A DNA stretch of 64,000 nucleotides, taken from assembly GCF_029392675.1 (NCBI RefSeq), contig NZ_CP113941.1:670001-734000 (forward strand). The letters are read 5' to 3'. The DNA comes from Lactobacillus sp. ESL0684 (GTDB taxonomy: Bacteria; Bacillota; Bacilli; Lactobacillales; Lactobacillaceae). This document shows, in pieces, positions 9,667-17,210 of the stretch (its first letter is position 1; the number at the start of each line of letters is the position of its first letter). A program made the position numbers and the translations under genes. The notes beneath the pieces are model-generated. The model saw only the letters and a list, made by a program, of their open reading frames with translations. It was not told the origin of the DNA and made no database searches.

Positions 9667-10863
9667 ATGGCAACTTTATATAAGAATTGCAACTTGTTTG
9701 ATGCAGTTAATGAAAAGATTCAGGGAAATGCTTGGCTGCTGGTCGATGACCAAGGTATAATTACTAAAACTGGTACAGGTAAGACACCACAAGCTGAAAA
9801 AGTGGTTGATTTGCAAGGACAATATGTCATGCCGGGGTTGATTAACGCTCATACACATATCATGCTTGACCCAACGCTTAAGGTACAAGCAGATTCGACT
9901 GAAACAGCGGCTACGGTACAAGCATTGCATAATTTACGTACGTTACTTAAATCGGGTGTCACGGCTATTCGCGACTGTGGTGCCGTATTTGATGTTGATA
10001 TTCAGTTAATGAAGTTAATGCAACAAGGACTCGTTGATGGTCCAGAAATCGTACCGTCGGGTAGACCAATGTCGATTGTGGGCGGTCATGGTGATTTCAC
10101 CGTTGGTCAAGATCATGATCAAAATTGGGGTCACTTAGTTAATTCCAAGGCAGAAATGCGGCAGGCTGTGCGTGAAGAGTTCAAGCATGGTGCAAAGAAT
10201 ATCAAGGTTATGGCTACTGGCGGAGTGATGTCACCAACTGACCGAGTAGATGATACGGAGCTAAGCTTGGAAGAATTGCAAACTGCTGTTAGTGAGGCAC
10301 ATTCCAAGCACATGACCGTAGCTTCTCATGCTCAAGGTAATCGCGGGATTGAATTGAGTCTACAGGCTGGAGTCGATTCGATTGAACATGGGATTTTTCT
10401 TGATGAAGCACAAGCTGATTTTATGGTTGAGCATAACGTTTGTTTAGTGCCAACGTTGAATGCTAGTCAATGTATCGCTGATGCTGGAGATTTAGTACCA
10501 GATTATATGCAAAAGAAAAACTCGCAAATTATCAAAACATTTTATAAGAATGTGGGTATGGCGATTAAAAAGGGTGTTAAAGTTGTTGTTGGTACTGATG
10601 CAGGTACTCCTTTAAGCATGTTTGATCGTAGTACGACTCGTGAGATGGATTTGCTAGTTAAAGCAGGTGCAACAACGCTGCAAGCGCTGCTGGGCGCGAC
10701 TCGCTACGCGGCTGAATTGTTACAGATTGCTGATCATTGTGGAAGCTTGACTGCAGGTAAGGAAGCTAACTTTTTAGTTTTGCAGAATAATCCATTGGCC
10801 GATGTTACCGCAGTAAATCAAGTAGATAAGCAGGTATATCAACGTGGTCAGTTAGTTAAATAG
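9667..10863 (+). CDS. metal-dependent amidohydrolase, second tandem paralogue
   Basis: This 398-residue paralogue of the preceding gene is clearly related throughout (both start YxNCNLFD and share MPGLINxHTH). Metal ligands are His62 and His64 (NAHTHIM), Lys180 (IKVMATGG), His221 (SHAQG), His241 (IEHGIF) and Asp311 (GTDAGTP). The binding loops differ from the first copy, for example around residues 240-275 and 313-325, so the two may act on different dipeptides or amides. The RBS is weak (AGAAAGATGGG region about 10-16 nt upstream). A terminator at 10884 closes the unit. The duplication looks old, since the copies differ at most positions outside the motifs. Confidence 0.85.
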   Translation: MATLYKNCNLFDAVNEKIQGNAWLLVDDQGIITKTGTGKTPQAEKVVDLQGQYVMPGLINAHTHIMLDPTLKVQADSTETAATVQALHNLRTLLKSGVTAIRDCGAVFDVDIQLMKLMQQGLVDGPEIVPSGRPMSIVGGHGDFTVGQDHDQNWGHLVNSKAEMRQAVREEFKHGAKNIKVMATGGVMSPTDRVDDTELSLEELQTAVSEAHSKHMTVASHAQGNRGIELSLQAGVDSIEHGIFLDEAQADFMVEHNVCLVPTLNASQCIADAGDLVPDYMQKKNSQIIKTFYKNVGMAIKKGVKVVVGTDAGTPLSMFDRSTTREMDLLVKAGATTLQALLGATRYAAELLQIADHCGSLTAGKEANFLVLQNNPLADVTAVNQVDKQVYQRGQLVK

Positions 10864-10883
10864 TTAACTTGTTAGTAATTTTG

Positions 10884-10915
10884 AAAATGCTTTTTCATTA
10901 GAGAAAGCATTTTTT
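10884..10915 (+). terminator. intrinsic terminator after second amidohydrolase
   Basis: The stem AAAATGCTTT / AAAGCATTTT is followed by further Ts, 20 nt beyond the stop. Confidence 0.75.
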
Positions 10916-11015
10916 ATTAACGTTATTAGTTACAGGTATAAATATTTCGGTTTACCAAATAAAAAAGTCAGCACCTTGAGGCACTGACTAAATAATGAAT
11001 CCATTGTTTTAGCAA

Positions 11016-12053
11016 TTATTCAAAATTTAAAGCAAAATCTTCAGCAGTAAAGAAATGTAGCTTGTAATTAAATAGGTAATTAGCCACCAAGCCTAAGGCA
11101 ATTGGCAAGATAAAGAACAGAATTATTACCAAACTGATATTAGCAAAATCACTAGGTCGATTAGCCAATGCTGCTAGTGGTCCAATTAAGCCAGAGAAGC
11201 CGAATCCCGCACTCATTGGCGTGCCTCCAATTTTAAAAATGGCACCTAAGCCACCTAAAATTCCAGCATTAATGGAAATTGGTAATAATAGTTTAGGATT
11301 GGTCATCAGATTGGCCATTTGCATTTTTGGTGAACCCAAGAAGTGGGCAATTGAGGTGCCAAAGGAATTCACCTGCCAGCCAAAAATCGCTAAAGCAAAG
11401 GATACGCCGACAATACCCAGGTTAGCTGATCCAGCGGCTATGCCTGAAAGGCTAATTGCTGTGGCAATTCCGACAGATGAAATTGGCGATACAATTAATA
11501 AACCGAATATAATACCCATGATGATTCCCATTAAAATTGGTTGTAGACCAATTAGGTGTTCAATACCGATTCCAATTAAAGTTGTTATTTTTCCTACTGG
11601 GATCAGGGTTAAGTGGCCAATTCCGCCAGCTACTACTAGGACGATTAAGGGCAATAATAAAATTGTGTAGGCTTTTAAACTTTTGCCTAGTAATAAAATC
11701 ACACCATAGCCAATCATAATAGTAATTGCTATATTAATGACGTCACCGCTACCGTTAACCGTAATATTGCCGTTCTTCATAGTAAAATTACCAGCGCCAG
11801 CGATTGCCGCCAAAGCAAGTGCTGAAGTCTGAATCGGTGATAGTTTAGCCGTCATGCCCACACAAACCGCGCTAATTGCTGGTAATAATCCTGATGCAAA
11901 TGCGGTTAATGCGAGGATAAATTGCAATTGCGGCCAAGTTGGTAATAATGCTTGGACTAGTTGATTAACTAATGCTCCTGGAATTAGTGCGACAACGATT
12001 CCGATGGATAGGCCATTTAAGGTATCTAAACCAATCTTTTTAAAAGTTTTCAT
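11016..12053 (-). CDS. orphan EIIC-like integral membrane transporter (PTS_EIIC_2 type)
   Basis: This 345-residue, very hydrophobic protein has about ten membrane segments and matches, from memory of the family, the stand-alone PTS_EIIC_2 (PF13303) type: Gly-rich segments such as GLSIGIVVALIPGALVNQL at the start and SINAGILGGLGAIFKIGGTP late. No EIIA, EIIB or HPr-like gene is nearby, so phosphotransferase coupling is doubtful. The start is taken at 12053, where TAAGGAG lies 7 nt upstream, rather than at the in-frame ATG at 12080, which falls at the base of the terminator hairpin. The gene sits directly behind a leader peptide and attenuator (12072-12284) whose Tyr/Phe codons hint at an aromatic amino acid signal. 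The substrate is unknown. Confidence 0.7.
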   Translation of the reverse strand: MKTFKKIGLDTLNGLSIGIVVALIPGALVNQLVQALLPTWPQLQFILALTAFASGLLPAISAVCVGMTAKLSPIQTSALALAAIAGAGNFTMKNGNITVNGSGDVINIAITIMIGYGVILLLGKSLKAYTILLLPLIVLVVAGGIGHLTLIPVGKITTLIGIGIEHLIGLQPILMGIIMGIIFGLLIVSPISSVGIATAISLSGIAAGSANLGIVGVSFALAIFGWQVNSFGTSIAHFLGSPKMQMANLMTNPKLLLPISINAGILGGLGAIFKIGGTPMSAGFGFSGLIGPLAALANRPSDFANISLVIILFFILPIALGLVANYLFNYKLHFFTAEDFALNFE

Positions 12054-12071
12054 CAAAATTCTCCTTAAAAT

Positions 12072-12107
12072 AAAAAACACGCAGCTGACGACAACTGCGT
12101 GTTTTTT
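12072..12107 (-). terminator. attenuator terminator (segments 3:4) before the EIIC-like gene
   Basis: A 13-bp perfect stem (plus-strand AAAAAACACGCAG at 12072-12084 with its complement at 12095-12107, 10-nt loop) ends, read on the minus strand, in a run of six Ts. It lies only 18 nt before the start codon of the EIIC-like gene and downstream of its leader, so it must be bypassed for expression. It cannot serve the convergent side because no plus-strand gene ends here. Confidence 0.85.
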
Positions 12108-12130
12108 AGAAAAGAGGAACTAATCAAAAA

Positions 12131-12205
12131 AGTTGAACACGCAGATTGTCTTGAATACTGACCTGTGTGTCTAACTCAATAGCAAATTTGGCACTCAGCT
12201 CAACT
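12131..12205 (-). promoter_or_regulatory. alternative RNA pairings of a leader-peptide attenuator
   Basis: All on the minus strand. Segment 2 (12150-12136, GACAATCTGCGTGTT) can pair with segment 3 (12103-12090, AACACGCAGTTGTC), giving 14 bp with one bulge; this removes the 5' arm of the terminator. Segment 2 can instead pair with segment 1 (12170-12161, ACACACAGGT; 9 of 10 positions). An outer stem joins the end of the leader ORF (12205-12198, AGTTGAGC) to 12138-12131 (GTTCAACT), directly followed by a T-run. The pairings are mutually exclusive, as in trp-type attenuators. A ribosome stalled on the Tyr/Phe codons would cover AGTTGAGC and free segment 2. No T-box consensus is present. Confidence 0.65.
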
Positions 12206-12266
12206 GTCTAAAGTAACCAAAATAATATTTAACTGAAGTGTAATTAACGTTTATACGTGTCGTCAT
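12195..12266 (-). CDS. putative Tyr/Phe-rich leader peptide (23 aa)
   Basis: The ORF starts at ATG 12266 and ends with TGA at 12195. The peptide has Tyr at 9, 14, 15 and 18 and Phe at 16 and 19: six aromatic residues in eleven positions, including the run YYFGYF. A GAGAGG ribosome-binding site lies 10 nt upstream; an in-frame ATG at 12284 is possible but lacks a site. It precedes overlapping alternative stems and a terminator in front of the EIIC-like gene, the arrangement of amino-acid-responsive leader peptides. It resembles no protein I know, which is expected for a leader whose role is its translation. Function is inferred from position and codons only. Confidence 0.6.
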   Translation of the reverse strand: MTTRINVNYTSVKYYFGYFRQLS

Positions 12267-12298
12267 AATTATAATACCTCTCATAATTGCTTAATAAA

Positions 12299-12327
12299 AT
12301 AATACTAGAATCTAGTTAAAAATGCAA
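12299..12327 (-). promoter_or_regulatory. promoter of the leader peptide / EIIC-like transcript
   Basis: On the minus strand TTGCAT (12327-12322), a 17-bp spacer and TATTAT (12304-12299). Transcription would begin near 12292, ahead of the leader RBS. It lies directly after the oppA stop, where I see no terminator, so read-through from oppA is also possible. Confidence 0.45.
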
Positions 12328-12335
12328 GCCTAAAT

Positions 12336-14108
12336 TTATTTACTATAACCAACCTTATACCATAGGGTGTGATTGTTGTTGCTGGAAGATGGTTTTAATG
12401 AATATCCTGTAACTTGATCGTTAATAGCGGTAATTTGATAGAAACTATCAATCGGAATATTGTATGCCTCTTTATTCATATAAGTTTGCCATTCATGCAA
12501 TTTTTTGACACGATATTGATGGTCGAAAGCCTTCTGTGAATCAATTTCTTTTAATAATTTATTGTTCTCAGGAGTTACGAAGCGCGAGTAATTTAGGATA
12601 GAACTCTCACTATAATAGGATTGCGGTGAAGGATCACTTGGCAAGCCCCAGCCTGCGGTAAACATATCAACTTTGGGATCGTCATTTTGTAATTTATCAT
12701 AGAAGGAATTAAATTCAATTAGGCGTCCATTAGTTAATTTAACGTTTAGACCAATTTTATGCCATTGTTGAATATAATTTTGAATAATTGGTTCACGTGT
12801 TGAGTCACCAGTCATTGCCGCAAAGTTAATAGTCAAAGGCTTACCATTAGGCTGAGTCCGCCATTTTCCTTTTTTCTTATAACCAGCTTTATCTAAAATA
12901 GCATTGGCTTTCTTCAGATTGTAAGAATAGCCTTTCTCATTTTTGTTGAAATAGTCGCCAAATGGTGCTGGAATTAAAGTCGGAATGGCGAACTTGATAC
13001 CATAAGTGTATCGCTTATCAACGGCATCTGTGTTCATTGCGTACCCAATTGCTTGGCGCAAGGCTTTATTATTCATCTTGGAATTCTTATCCATGACATT
13101 TTTGCCTTGTTTGGCATCCCATTTACCAACTTTAAATCCTAAATAATAGTAGGTAAGTGGAACTTGTGAAATAAAATTAACATTTTTGGTATTTTTAACT
13201 TGTTTCCATTGGGTTGGAATAACTGTGGCAACATCGAATTTGTGACTTTTAATTGCTTGAGAAGCAGAATTTGAGGCAACTACTTGGGTCACGATTTTAT
13301 CTAACTTCGGCTTACCACGCCAGTAATATTTGTTTGGTGTCCAAGTAATTGATTGTCCGCGAACCACTTTACTTGCTTGATAAGGACCAAAGAACATAGG
13401 CTTTTGTCTAATTTTATCGGATGACTTTAACTTGTTAAATGGAACGTCTTTTAAATAGTGATATGGCTCTGCGGCTTCCCAGAAATAACGATTACCACTG
13501 TTGTACATGCCAGGCTTCAACTCTTTGCAATGAATAACAATGGTTCTGCCGTTTTCTCCATCTGGCATTTCAATCCCAGAAATCGTTTCGGCCTTGCCTT
13601 CGTGATATTCTTTTACACCAATAATGTTTTCGATATTAGTATTGTAGCGTTCTGATTGCGTCTTTTTATTGGCAATGATTTCATAAGGATACTCCAAGTC
13701 CTTAGCAATTACTTGTTTGCCGTCTGACCACTTGACACCTTTCTTAACAGTAATAGTGATAGTACTGGCTTTTTGATCTAGCTTTAAGGTAGCTGGCCCT
13801 TTGTTAGTAATGCGGTAATGGTCATCAGTGTCAAACAAGGTTTCCTGACCAGGACTGGCGGCTTGCGAGTCGATATCACTAGTTGACAATTCATTAGAAA
13901 AGATTCCTGAAAATGGCGTATCAGTTTCTAGTGCAACTTTAAGTGTACCACCTTGTTTTGTCTTTTTGACTGGTGTTTCATGTGCAAATTTGCTGACGGA
14001 CTTTGATTGATTATCATTGTTGGTATTTTTGTTATTACTACATGCGGCGAGGGTTAATGCCGACAAGCTAATAGTACTAATTGCTAATAAAGCTTTATTT
14101 TTTCTCAT
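12336..14108 (-). CDS. oppA: oligopeptide ABC transporter substrate-binding lipoprotein
   Basis: This 590-residue extracellular solute-binding protein (family 5, SBP_bac_5) captures peptides for import. The N-terminus has a lipoprotein signal with lipobox LAAC (Cys23), then a Ser/Asn-rich tether. The mature part has the expected features: ITVKKGVKWSDGKQV near residue 122, and PNKYYWRGKPKLDKI near 260. The length is normal. No OppBCDF permease or ATPase gene is in the window, so it is an orphan binding protein that must use a transporter encoded elsewhere, a common situation in lactobacilli. AAAGGAG lies 6 nt upstream of the start. The specific ligand cannot be read from sequence. Confidence 0.92.
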   Translation of the reverse strand: MRKNKALLAISTISLSALTLAACSNNKNTNNDNQSKSVSKFAHETPVKKTKQGGTLKVALETDTPFSGIFSNELSTSDIDSQAASPGQETLFDTDDHYRITNKGPATLKLDQKASTITITVKKGVKWSDGKQVIAKDLEYPYEIIANKKTQSERYNTNIENIIGVKEYHEGKAETISGIEMPDGENGRTIVIHCKELKPGMYNSGNRYFWEAAEPYHYLKDVPFNKLKSSDKIRQKPMFFGPYQASKVVRGQSITWTPNKYYWRGKPKLDKIVTQVVASNSASQAIKSHKFDVATVIPTQWKQVKNTKNVNFISQVPLTYYYLGFKVGKWDAKQGKNVMDKNSKMNNKALRQAIGYAMNTDAVDKRYTYGIKFAIPTLIPAPFGDYFNKNEKGYSYNLKKANAILDKAGYKKKGKWRTQPNGKPLTINFAAMTGDSTREPIIQNYIQQWHKIGLNVKLTNGRLIEFNSFYDKLQNDDPKVDMFTAGWGLPSDPSPQSYYSESSILNYSRFVTPENNKLLKEIDSQKAFDHQYRVKKLHEWQTYMNKEAYNIPIDSFYQITAINDQVTGYSLKPSSSNNNHTLWYKVGYSK

Positions 14109-14150
14109 CAGAATGCTCCTTTTATAATGTTGATTAAAGTGATGATTAAA

Positions 14151-14178
14151 ATTTTAACAGACATTATGAAAAAAGCAA
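14151..14178 (-). promoter_or_regulatory. promoter of oppA
   Basis: On the minus strand TTGCTT (14178-14173), a 16-bp spacer and TAAAAT (14156-14151), 42 nt before the start codon. Confidence 0.4.
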
Positions 14179-14232
14179 ATAAAGATTAAAAAAATTGTAA
14201 TAATACAAATATTTAATTTTTAATAGATGTGG

Positions 14233-14238
14233 TATAAT
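14233..14238 (+). promoter_or_regulatory. extended -10 promoter of the serine hydrolase gene
   Basis: TGG precedes a perfect TATAAT, giving the TGnTATAAT extended -10 form with a weak -35. Transcription would start near 14245, after the upstream ATG at 14227, which supports ATG 14269 as the start. Confidence 0.55.
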
Positions 14239-14268
14239 CATAAGATGCATAAAGGGAGGACTTATTTA

Positions 14269-15630
14269 ATGAAAACCGCAGAAATTAATAATTATGCCGA
14301 GCAGGTAATGGCAGAATTTAAGTTGCCGAGTCTAGGAGTTGGAATTTATCATCATGGGGAGACCTTTAGCCACGTCTATGGTGACGGGCAAGAAGACACA
14401 TTATATCCGCTTGCTTCAATTTCCAAGACCTTTTTTGCTACTGCGATTTGCAAATTAGCGGAATCAGGTAAGATTGACTTAGATCAACCTTTAAAAAAAT
14501 ATTGGCCAGCACTAAAATTAGCTGATCCATACACTACTGATCACATTACTTGGCGCGACGCATTAAGCCATCAGAGTGGTTTGCCAGCACATGACTTAAT
14601 GCGGTTTACAAATTGTAATCAGCAAGATTTAACTTTAGCTCAAAAAGTGGCAGCAATAGGACACTTGGAGCCTAACCATGAGTTGCGCGTTGAAATGCAG
14701 TATAGTAATTTGATTTTCGCAGTTGCTACTTATGTAATGGAGCAAGTAATTAACGATAGCTATGGTTCCTATATTTGTAAGAATTTATTAGAACCATTAA
14801 ACTTACATGACACTTACATAAATCATCATGAATGTGATGCTACTAGAATTGCCAAGCCTTATCTGCTTGATCATGGCAAGTTGATGCAGGTACCATTTAT
14901 TGCTCCAGGTAAAGTTGGTGGGGCCAGCAGTATGCTTGCTAGCATTAGTGATTTACTGAAATGGGGACAGTTCCAATTAAAAACCGCGCAAACAGGTAAA
15001 GGCATTACCATGCAGCGTTATGAACCGCAATCGATTATGCAACCGGATCGCAGCTATGGCGGTGCTAACTTTGCTAATTACGGCTTAGGGATGATGATGG
15101 AAGATTATCGTGGTTACAAATACTTTTTCCACAGTGGTTCTTATATTGGCTATTGTTCTTTTCTAGGTTTTGTACCTGAACTTGATCTAGCTTTTGTCTT
15201 TACTATGAACATGGATTCAACTGATGCGATTTTTGCTTTGGCTTACCAAACTATTGACGCAGTAATTGGCCAGCAGGATAAAGATTGGATTAAAGAAGCT
15301 TCAGACTATATGAAGCAGCGTTCTCTAACTAAGCGAGCTAAGTTTGACAAGCATAGAGGCGCCAATCCTCAATCTGTTCCAGCAGATGCCGATTTGTTAG
15401 GTGATTATCAGAATGATGGCTATGGTATCGTGACCATTAGCAGCGAAAATGATCAGCTAATGGCGACGATTGGCAAATGGAAATTCCCAATTATCCAAAA
15501 TGAGCGGGGCGAGAAATTTGTCGAATTGGCAGTTGATGATGAACTTTTGGCAATCAACTTTACCAATCATGGTTTGGAACTGATGACTGAACCGGCGCTG
15601 AAGCATCCGACTGCTTTTGTGAAAGAATAA
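14269..15630 (+). CDS. serine hydrolase of the beta-lactamase/penicillin-binding class C fold
   Basis: This 453-residue protein has the class C beta-lactamase/DD-peptidase-like catalytic motifs: Ser50-Ile-Ser-Lys53 (nucleophile and base), Tyr145-Ser-Asn, and His288-Ser-Gly in place of the KTG triad. The last ~100 residues (from about 355) form a separate small domain seen in esterase or peptidase relatives. There is no signal peptide or lipobox, so a cytoplasmic esterase or D-aminopeptidase-type role is as likely as a wall enzyme. The start at 14269 is set by the strong AAAGGGAGGA site at 14251-14260. It is divergent from oppA and followed by strong hairpins. True beta-lactamase activity is not implied. 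Confidence 0.85.
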   Translation: MKTAEINNYAEQVMAEFKLPSLGVGIYHHGETFSHVYGDGQEDTLYPLASISKTFFATAICKLAESGKIDLDQPLKKYWPALKLADPYTTDHITWRDALSHQSGLPAHDLMRFTNCNQQDLTLAQKVAAIGHLEPNHELRVEMQYSNLIFAVATYVMEQVINDSYGSYICKNLLEPLNLHDTYINHHECDATRIAKPYLLDHGKLMQVPFIAPGKVGGASSMLASISDLLKWGQFQLKTAQTGKGITMQRYEPQSIMQPDRSYGGANFANYGLGMMMEDYRGYKYFFHSGSYIGYCSFLGFVPELDLAFVFTMNMDSTDAIFALAYQTIDAVIGQQDKDWIKEASDYMKQRSLTKRAKFDKHRGANPQSVPADADLLGDYQNDGYGIVTISSENDQLMATIGKWKFPIIQNERGEKFVELAVDDELLAINFTNHGLELMTEPALKHPTAFVKE

Positions 15631-15669
15631 AATAAGTCCAAGCAATGTATTTAATTGCTTGGACTTATT
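15631..15669 (+). terminator. terminator hairpin after the serine hydrolase
   Basis: A 15-bp perfect stem (15631-15645 with 15655-15669) begins right after the stop codon. The T-tract is short. Confidence 0.7.
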
Positions 15670-15683
15670 TGGGCTGTACACTT

Positions 15684-15732
15684 TATCCTGTTGATGAGTA
15701 CCTTGTGGTATCTTATTAACAGGATATTTTTT
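15684..15732 (+). terminator. second terminator hairpin with long T-run
   Basis: The stem TATCCTGTT (15684-15692) / AACAGGATA (15718-15726) encloses an inner stem around GTACC/GGTAT and is followed by seven Ts. It backs up the hairpin at 15631. Confidence 0.65.
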
Positions 15733-15735
15733 TGC

Positions 15736-15758
15736 AAAAAAAGAGGCCATAGCGCCTC
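15736..15758 (-). terminator. terminator of the two-repeat membrane protein gene
   Basis: Read on the minus strand, a GAGGC/GCCTC stem (15758-15743) is followed by seven Ts (15742-15736), 50 nt beyond the stop of the gene at 15809. Confidence 0.6.
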
Positions 15759-15808
15759 ACTTATAAGTTGCTATTTCAAATGAATTAATCAATTTTTTGT
15801 GTTTGTGA

Positions 15809-16564
15809 CTATTCAGCAGTTAATTTAATTTCCTGCAAATCTGTATTTAAAATTTCGCCTTTTACTAAATCCGCAGTAACTTTAGTTATTTGACCAGAGT
15901 CTTCATCTGCAGTAGTACCAAGTATTTCGTTAATGTCATCTTCTCCGTTATTAGATATTAAGTTACCACTACCTTGTAATGCAGTTATTTCATATCTACC
16001 TGGCTTAATGTCCTTGCCAACTTCCCAGTGTCCTGCTCCTAAAGTTGTTTGGAATTTCCGCTTGTTAGGTGTTGGAACAAATTTTGTAGATTGGATACTT
16101 TCAATTTTGATTTTTTCATCTTTAGTTAGATCAACAGTATACGAAGTAATTTGTTCCATATCATTATCGACTGTAGTTCCTAAAATTACATTAATTTCTT
16201 CGTCATTTGATTCGTTATCAGATGATAAATTACCACTCCCTGAAGCTGCCGTAATGGTATATCTACCTGGTTCAATATCTCTACCAACTGTATAAGTTCC
16301 AGCACCTAGAGTAACAAGTTTTGCAGTATTTTTCTCAACAACTGCTTTTTTAGGCTTAGAAAAAGTTGTTTTCTTTGATTGTTGAGTAGTTTTACTTGAT
16401 GAATTATCATTTGAGTTTGATGATTCATCATCTGAACCTGAAGACATACCGCCAATAATACAAAATACAACAACTACTATTAAAACCCAAACCCAAAAGC
16501 GCTTATACCAAGGCTTCTTTTGAACATAGGTAATCCCATCTTTATCTTTTATTTCTTTAGCCAT
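15809..16564 (-). CDS. membrane-anchored protein with two tandem small beta domains
   Basis: I do not recognise a characterised gene. The 251-residue protein has a short cytoplasmic N-terminus, a single membrane helix at about 24-40 (WVWVLIVVVVFCIIGG), a Ser/Asn/Asp-rich linker (41-80) and two homologous outside domains at about 83-155 and 172-243. Each domain starts LGAG, then VGxDIxPGRYxITA, xGSGNLxS and xILGTT, so an internal duplication is plain. The xVGxDIxPGxY pattern is common in uncharacterised Firmicutes surface proteins. Topology by positive charges (KKPWYKR before the helix) puts the repeats outside. A strong AAGGAG site precedes the ATG. It is monocistronic. Function unknown; a ligand- or wall-sensing role is only a guess. 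Confidence 0.75.
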   Translation of the reverse strand: MAKEIKDKDGITYVQKKPWYKRFWVWVLIVVVVFCIIGGMSSGSDDESSNSNDNSSSKTTQQSKKTTFSKPKKAVVEKNTAKLVTLGAGTYTVGRDIEPGRYTITAASGSGNLSSDNESNDEEINVILGTTVDNDMEQITSYTVDLTKDEKIKIESIQSTKFVPTPNKRKFQTTLGAGHWEVGKDIKPGRYEITALQGSGNLISNNGEDDINEILGTTADEDSGQITKVTADLVKGEILNTDLQEIKLTAE

Positions 16565-16903
16565 TATTATTTCTCCTTAAAACATAATTAATAGTCGACT
16601 ATATATTTATTTTAGCAAATATAAGTATTAATTAATACCTCCATTTGCTTAAATAACAAATGATTATGTTTCTGGTTTTATGTGGCAAGTGGCAAAATGT
16701 TATCGCTCTTTTGCTGCATAAATTTAGACTATTTTCAAATTCTGACAAAGATAAAATTAAATAAAAACCACACTGAATCTAATATGAACTCCAAAATTTA
16801 GATAAATTAATTTCAAAGTAAAGGCTAAAAGGTTATTACCCACAAAAAGTTGACATTCAGGTTAACTATATGCCGCTTGCTTTGGTACCATATTACTGAG
16901 GTG

Positions 16904-17055
16904 ATGTTATGTAAAGTCAAATACATTTCAGAATGATCATCTGGTGGTTAATCGTAAACCAGAAATAGACTTACATATCAAACCTGATTGGTTAATATGA
17001 TGGTGAATATGTGGATTTTATTGATACAGGCTCACATGCAGACTTATTTAAGTAA
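16904..17055 (+). pseudogene. decayed YafQ/RelE-family toxin gene
   Basis: Translated fragments in shifting frames match the plan of YafQ-type mRNA interferase toxins. A start (ATG 16904 after GAGGTGATGTT) gives a short MLCKVKYIS piece that stops at 16934. From 16932, in another frame, LVVNRKPEIDLHIKPDWLI corresponds to the conserved ...R.C.I.PDWLLIY segment. From 16996, after a further shift, YDGEYVDFIDTGSHADLFK and a stop match the YafQ end (...TGSHSDLF). The middle of the protein is deleted and there are at least two frame breaks, so no toxin can be made. No intact antitoxin gene is next to it. It lies in a 718-bp gene-free stretch near tRNA-Arg. Confidence 0.7.
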
Positions 17056-17156
17056 AGCAATTTTGCAAAAAGCTAGGTTGCTTTTTTGATTGGAAAGTAC
17101 ACCTACTACAAATACTGGTTTACCAGCAACAAAGAGCTTATGAACCTTTAAAACTC

Positions 17157-17210
17157 ATTTTATAACAAAAATACCACTCGAATTAACGAGTGGTATTTTT
17201 GTTATAAAAT
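17157..17210. terminator. 24-bp perfect inverted repeat, probable bidirectional terminator
   Basis: The arms at 17157-17180 and 17187-17210 are perfect complements with a 6-nt loop. The GC-richer core (ATACCACTCG) is flanked by A/T runs in both directions, so it would terminate transcription either way, including from the minus-strand tRNA gene at 17283. Confidence 0.75.

Noticed and set aside
11221-11670. 149-codon plus-strand ORF opposite the EIIC-like gene
   Set aside because: It is antisense to a well-supported membrane protein gene, has no RBS, and its Ile/Pro-rich translation is the mirror of hydrophobic codons.
12268-12273. TATAAT on the minus strand just before the leader ATG
   Set aside because: Used as a -10 it would start transcription after the leader ATG and has no good -35; the 12299-12327 pair is better. 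It remains the main alternative and would remove the leader peptide.
12072-12300. T-box riboswitch before the EIIC-like gene
   Set aside because: There is no T-box consensus (AGGGTGGNACCGCG type) or specifier stem; the small ORF with alternative stems fits better.
16861-16903. Possible antitoxin gene end upstream of the YafQ remnant
   Set aside because: Only about a dozen codons stay open and no antitoxin motif can be recognised.
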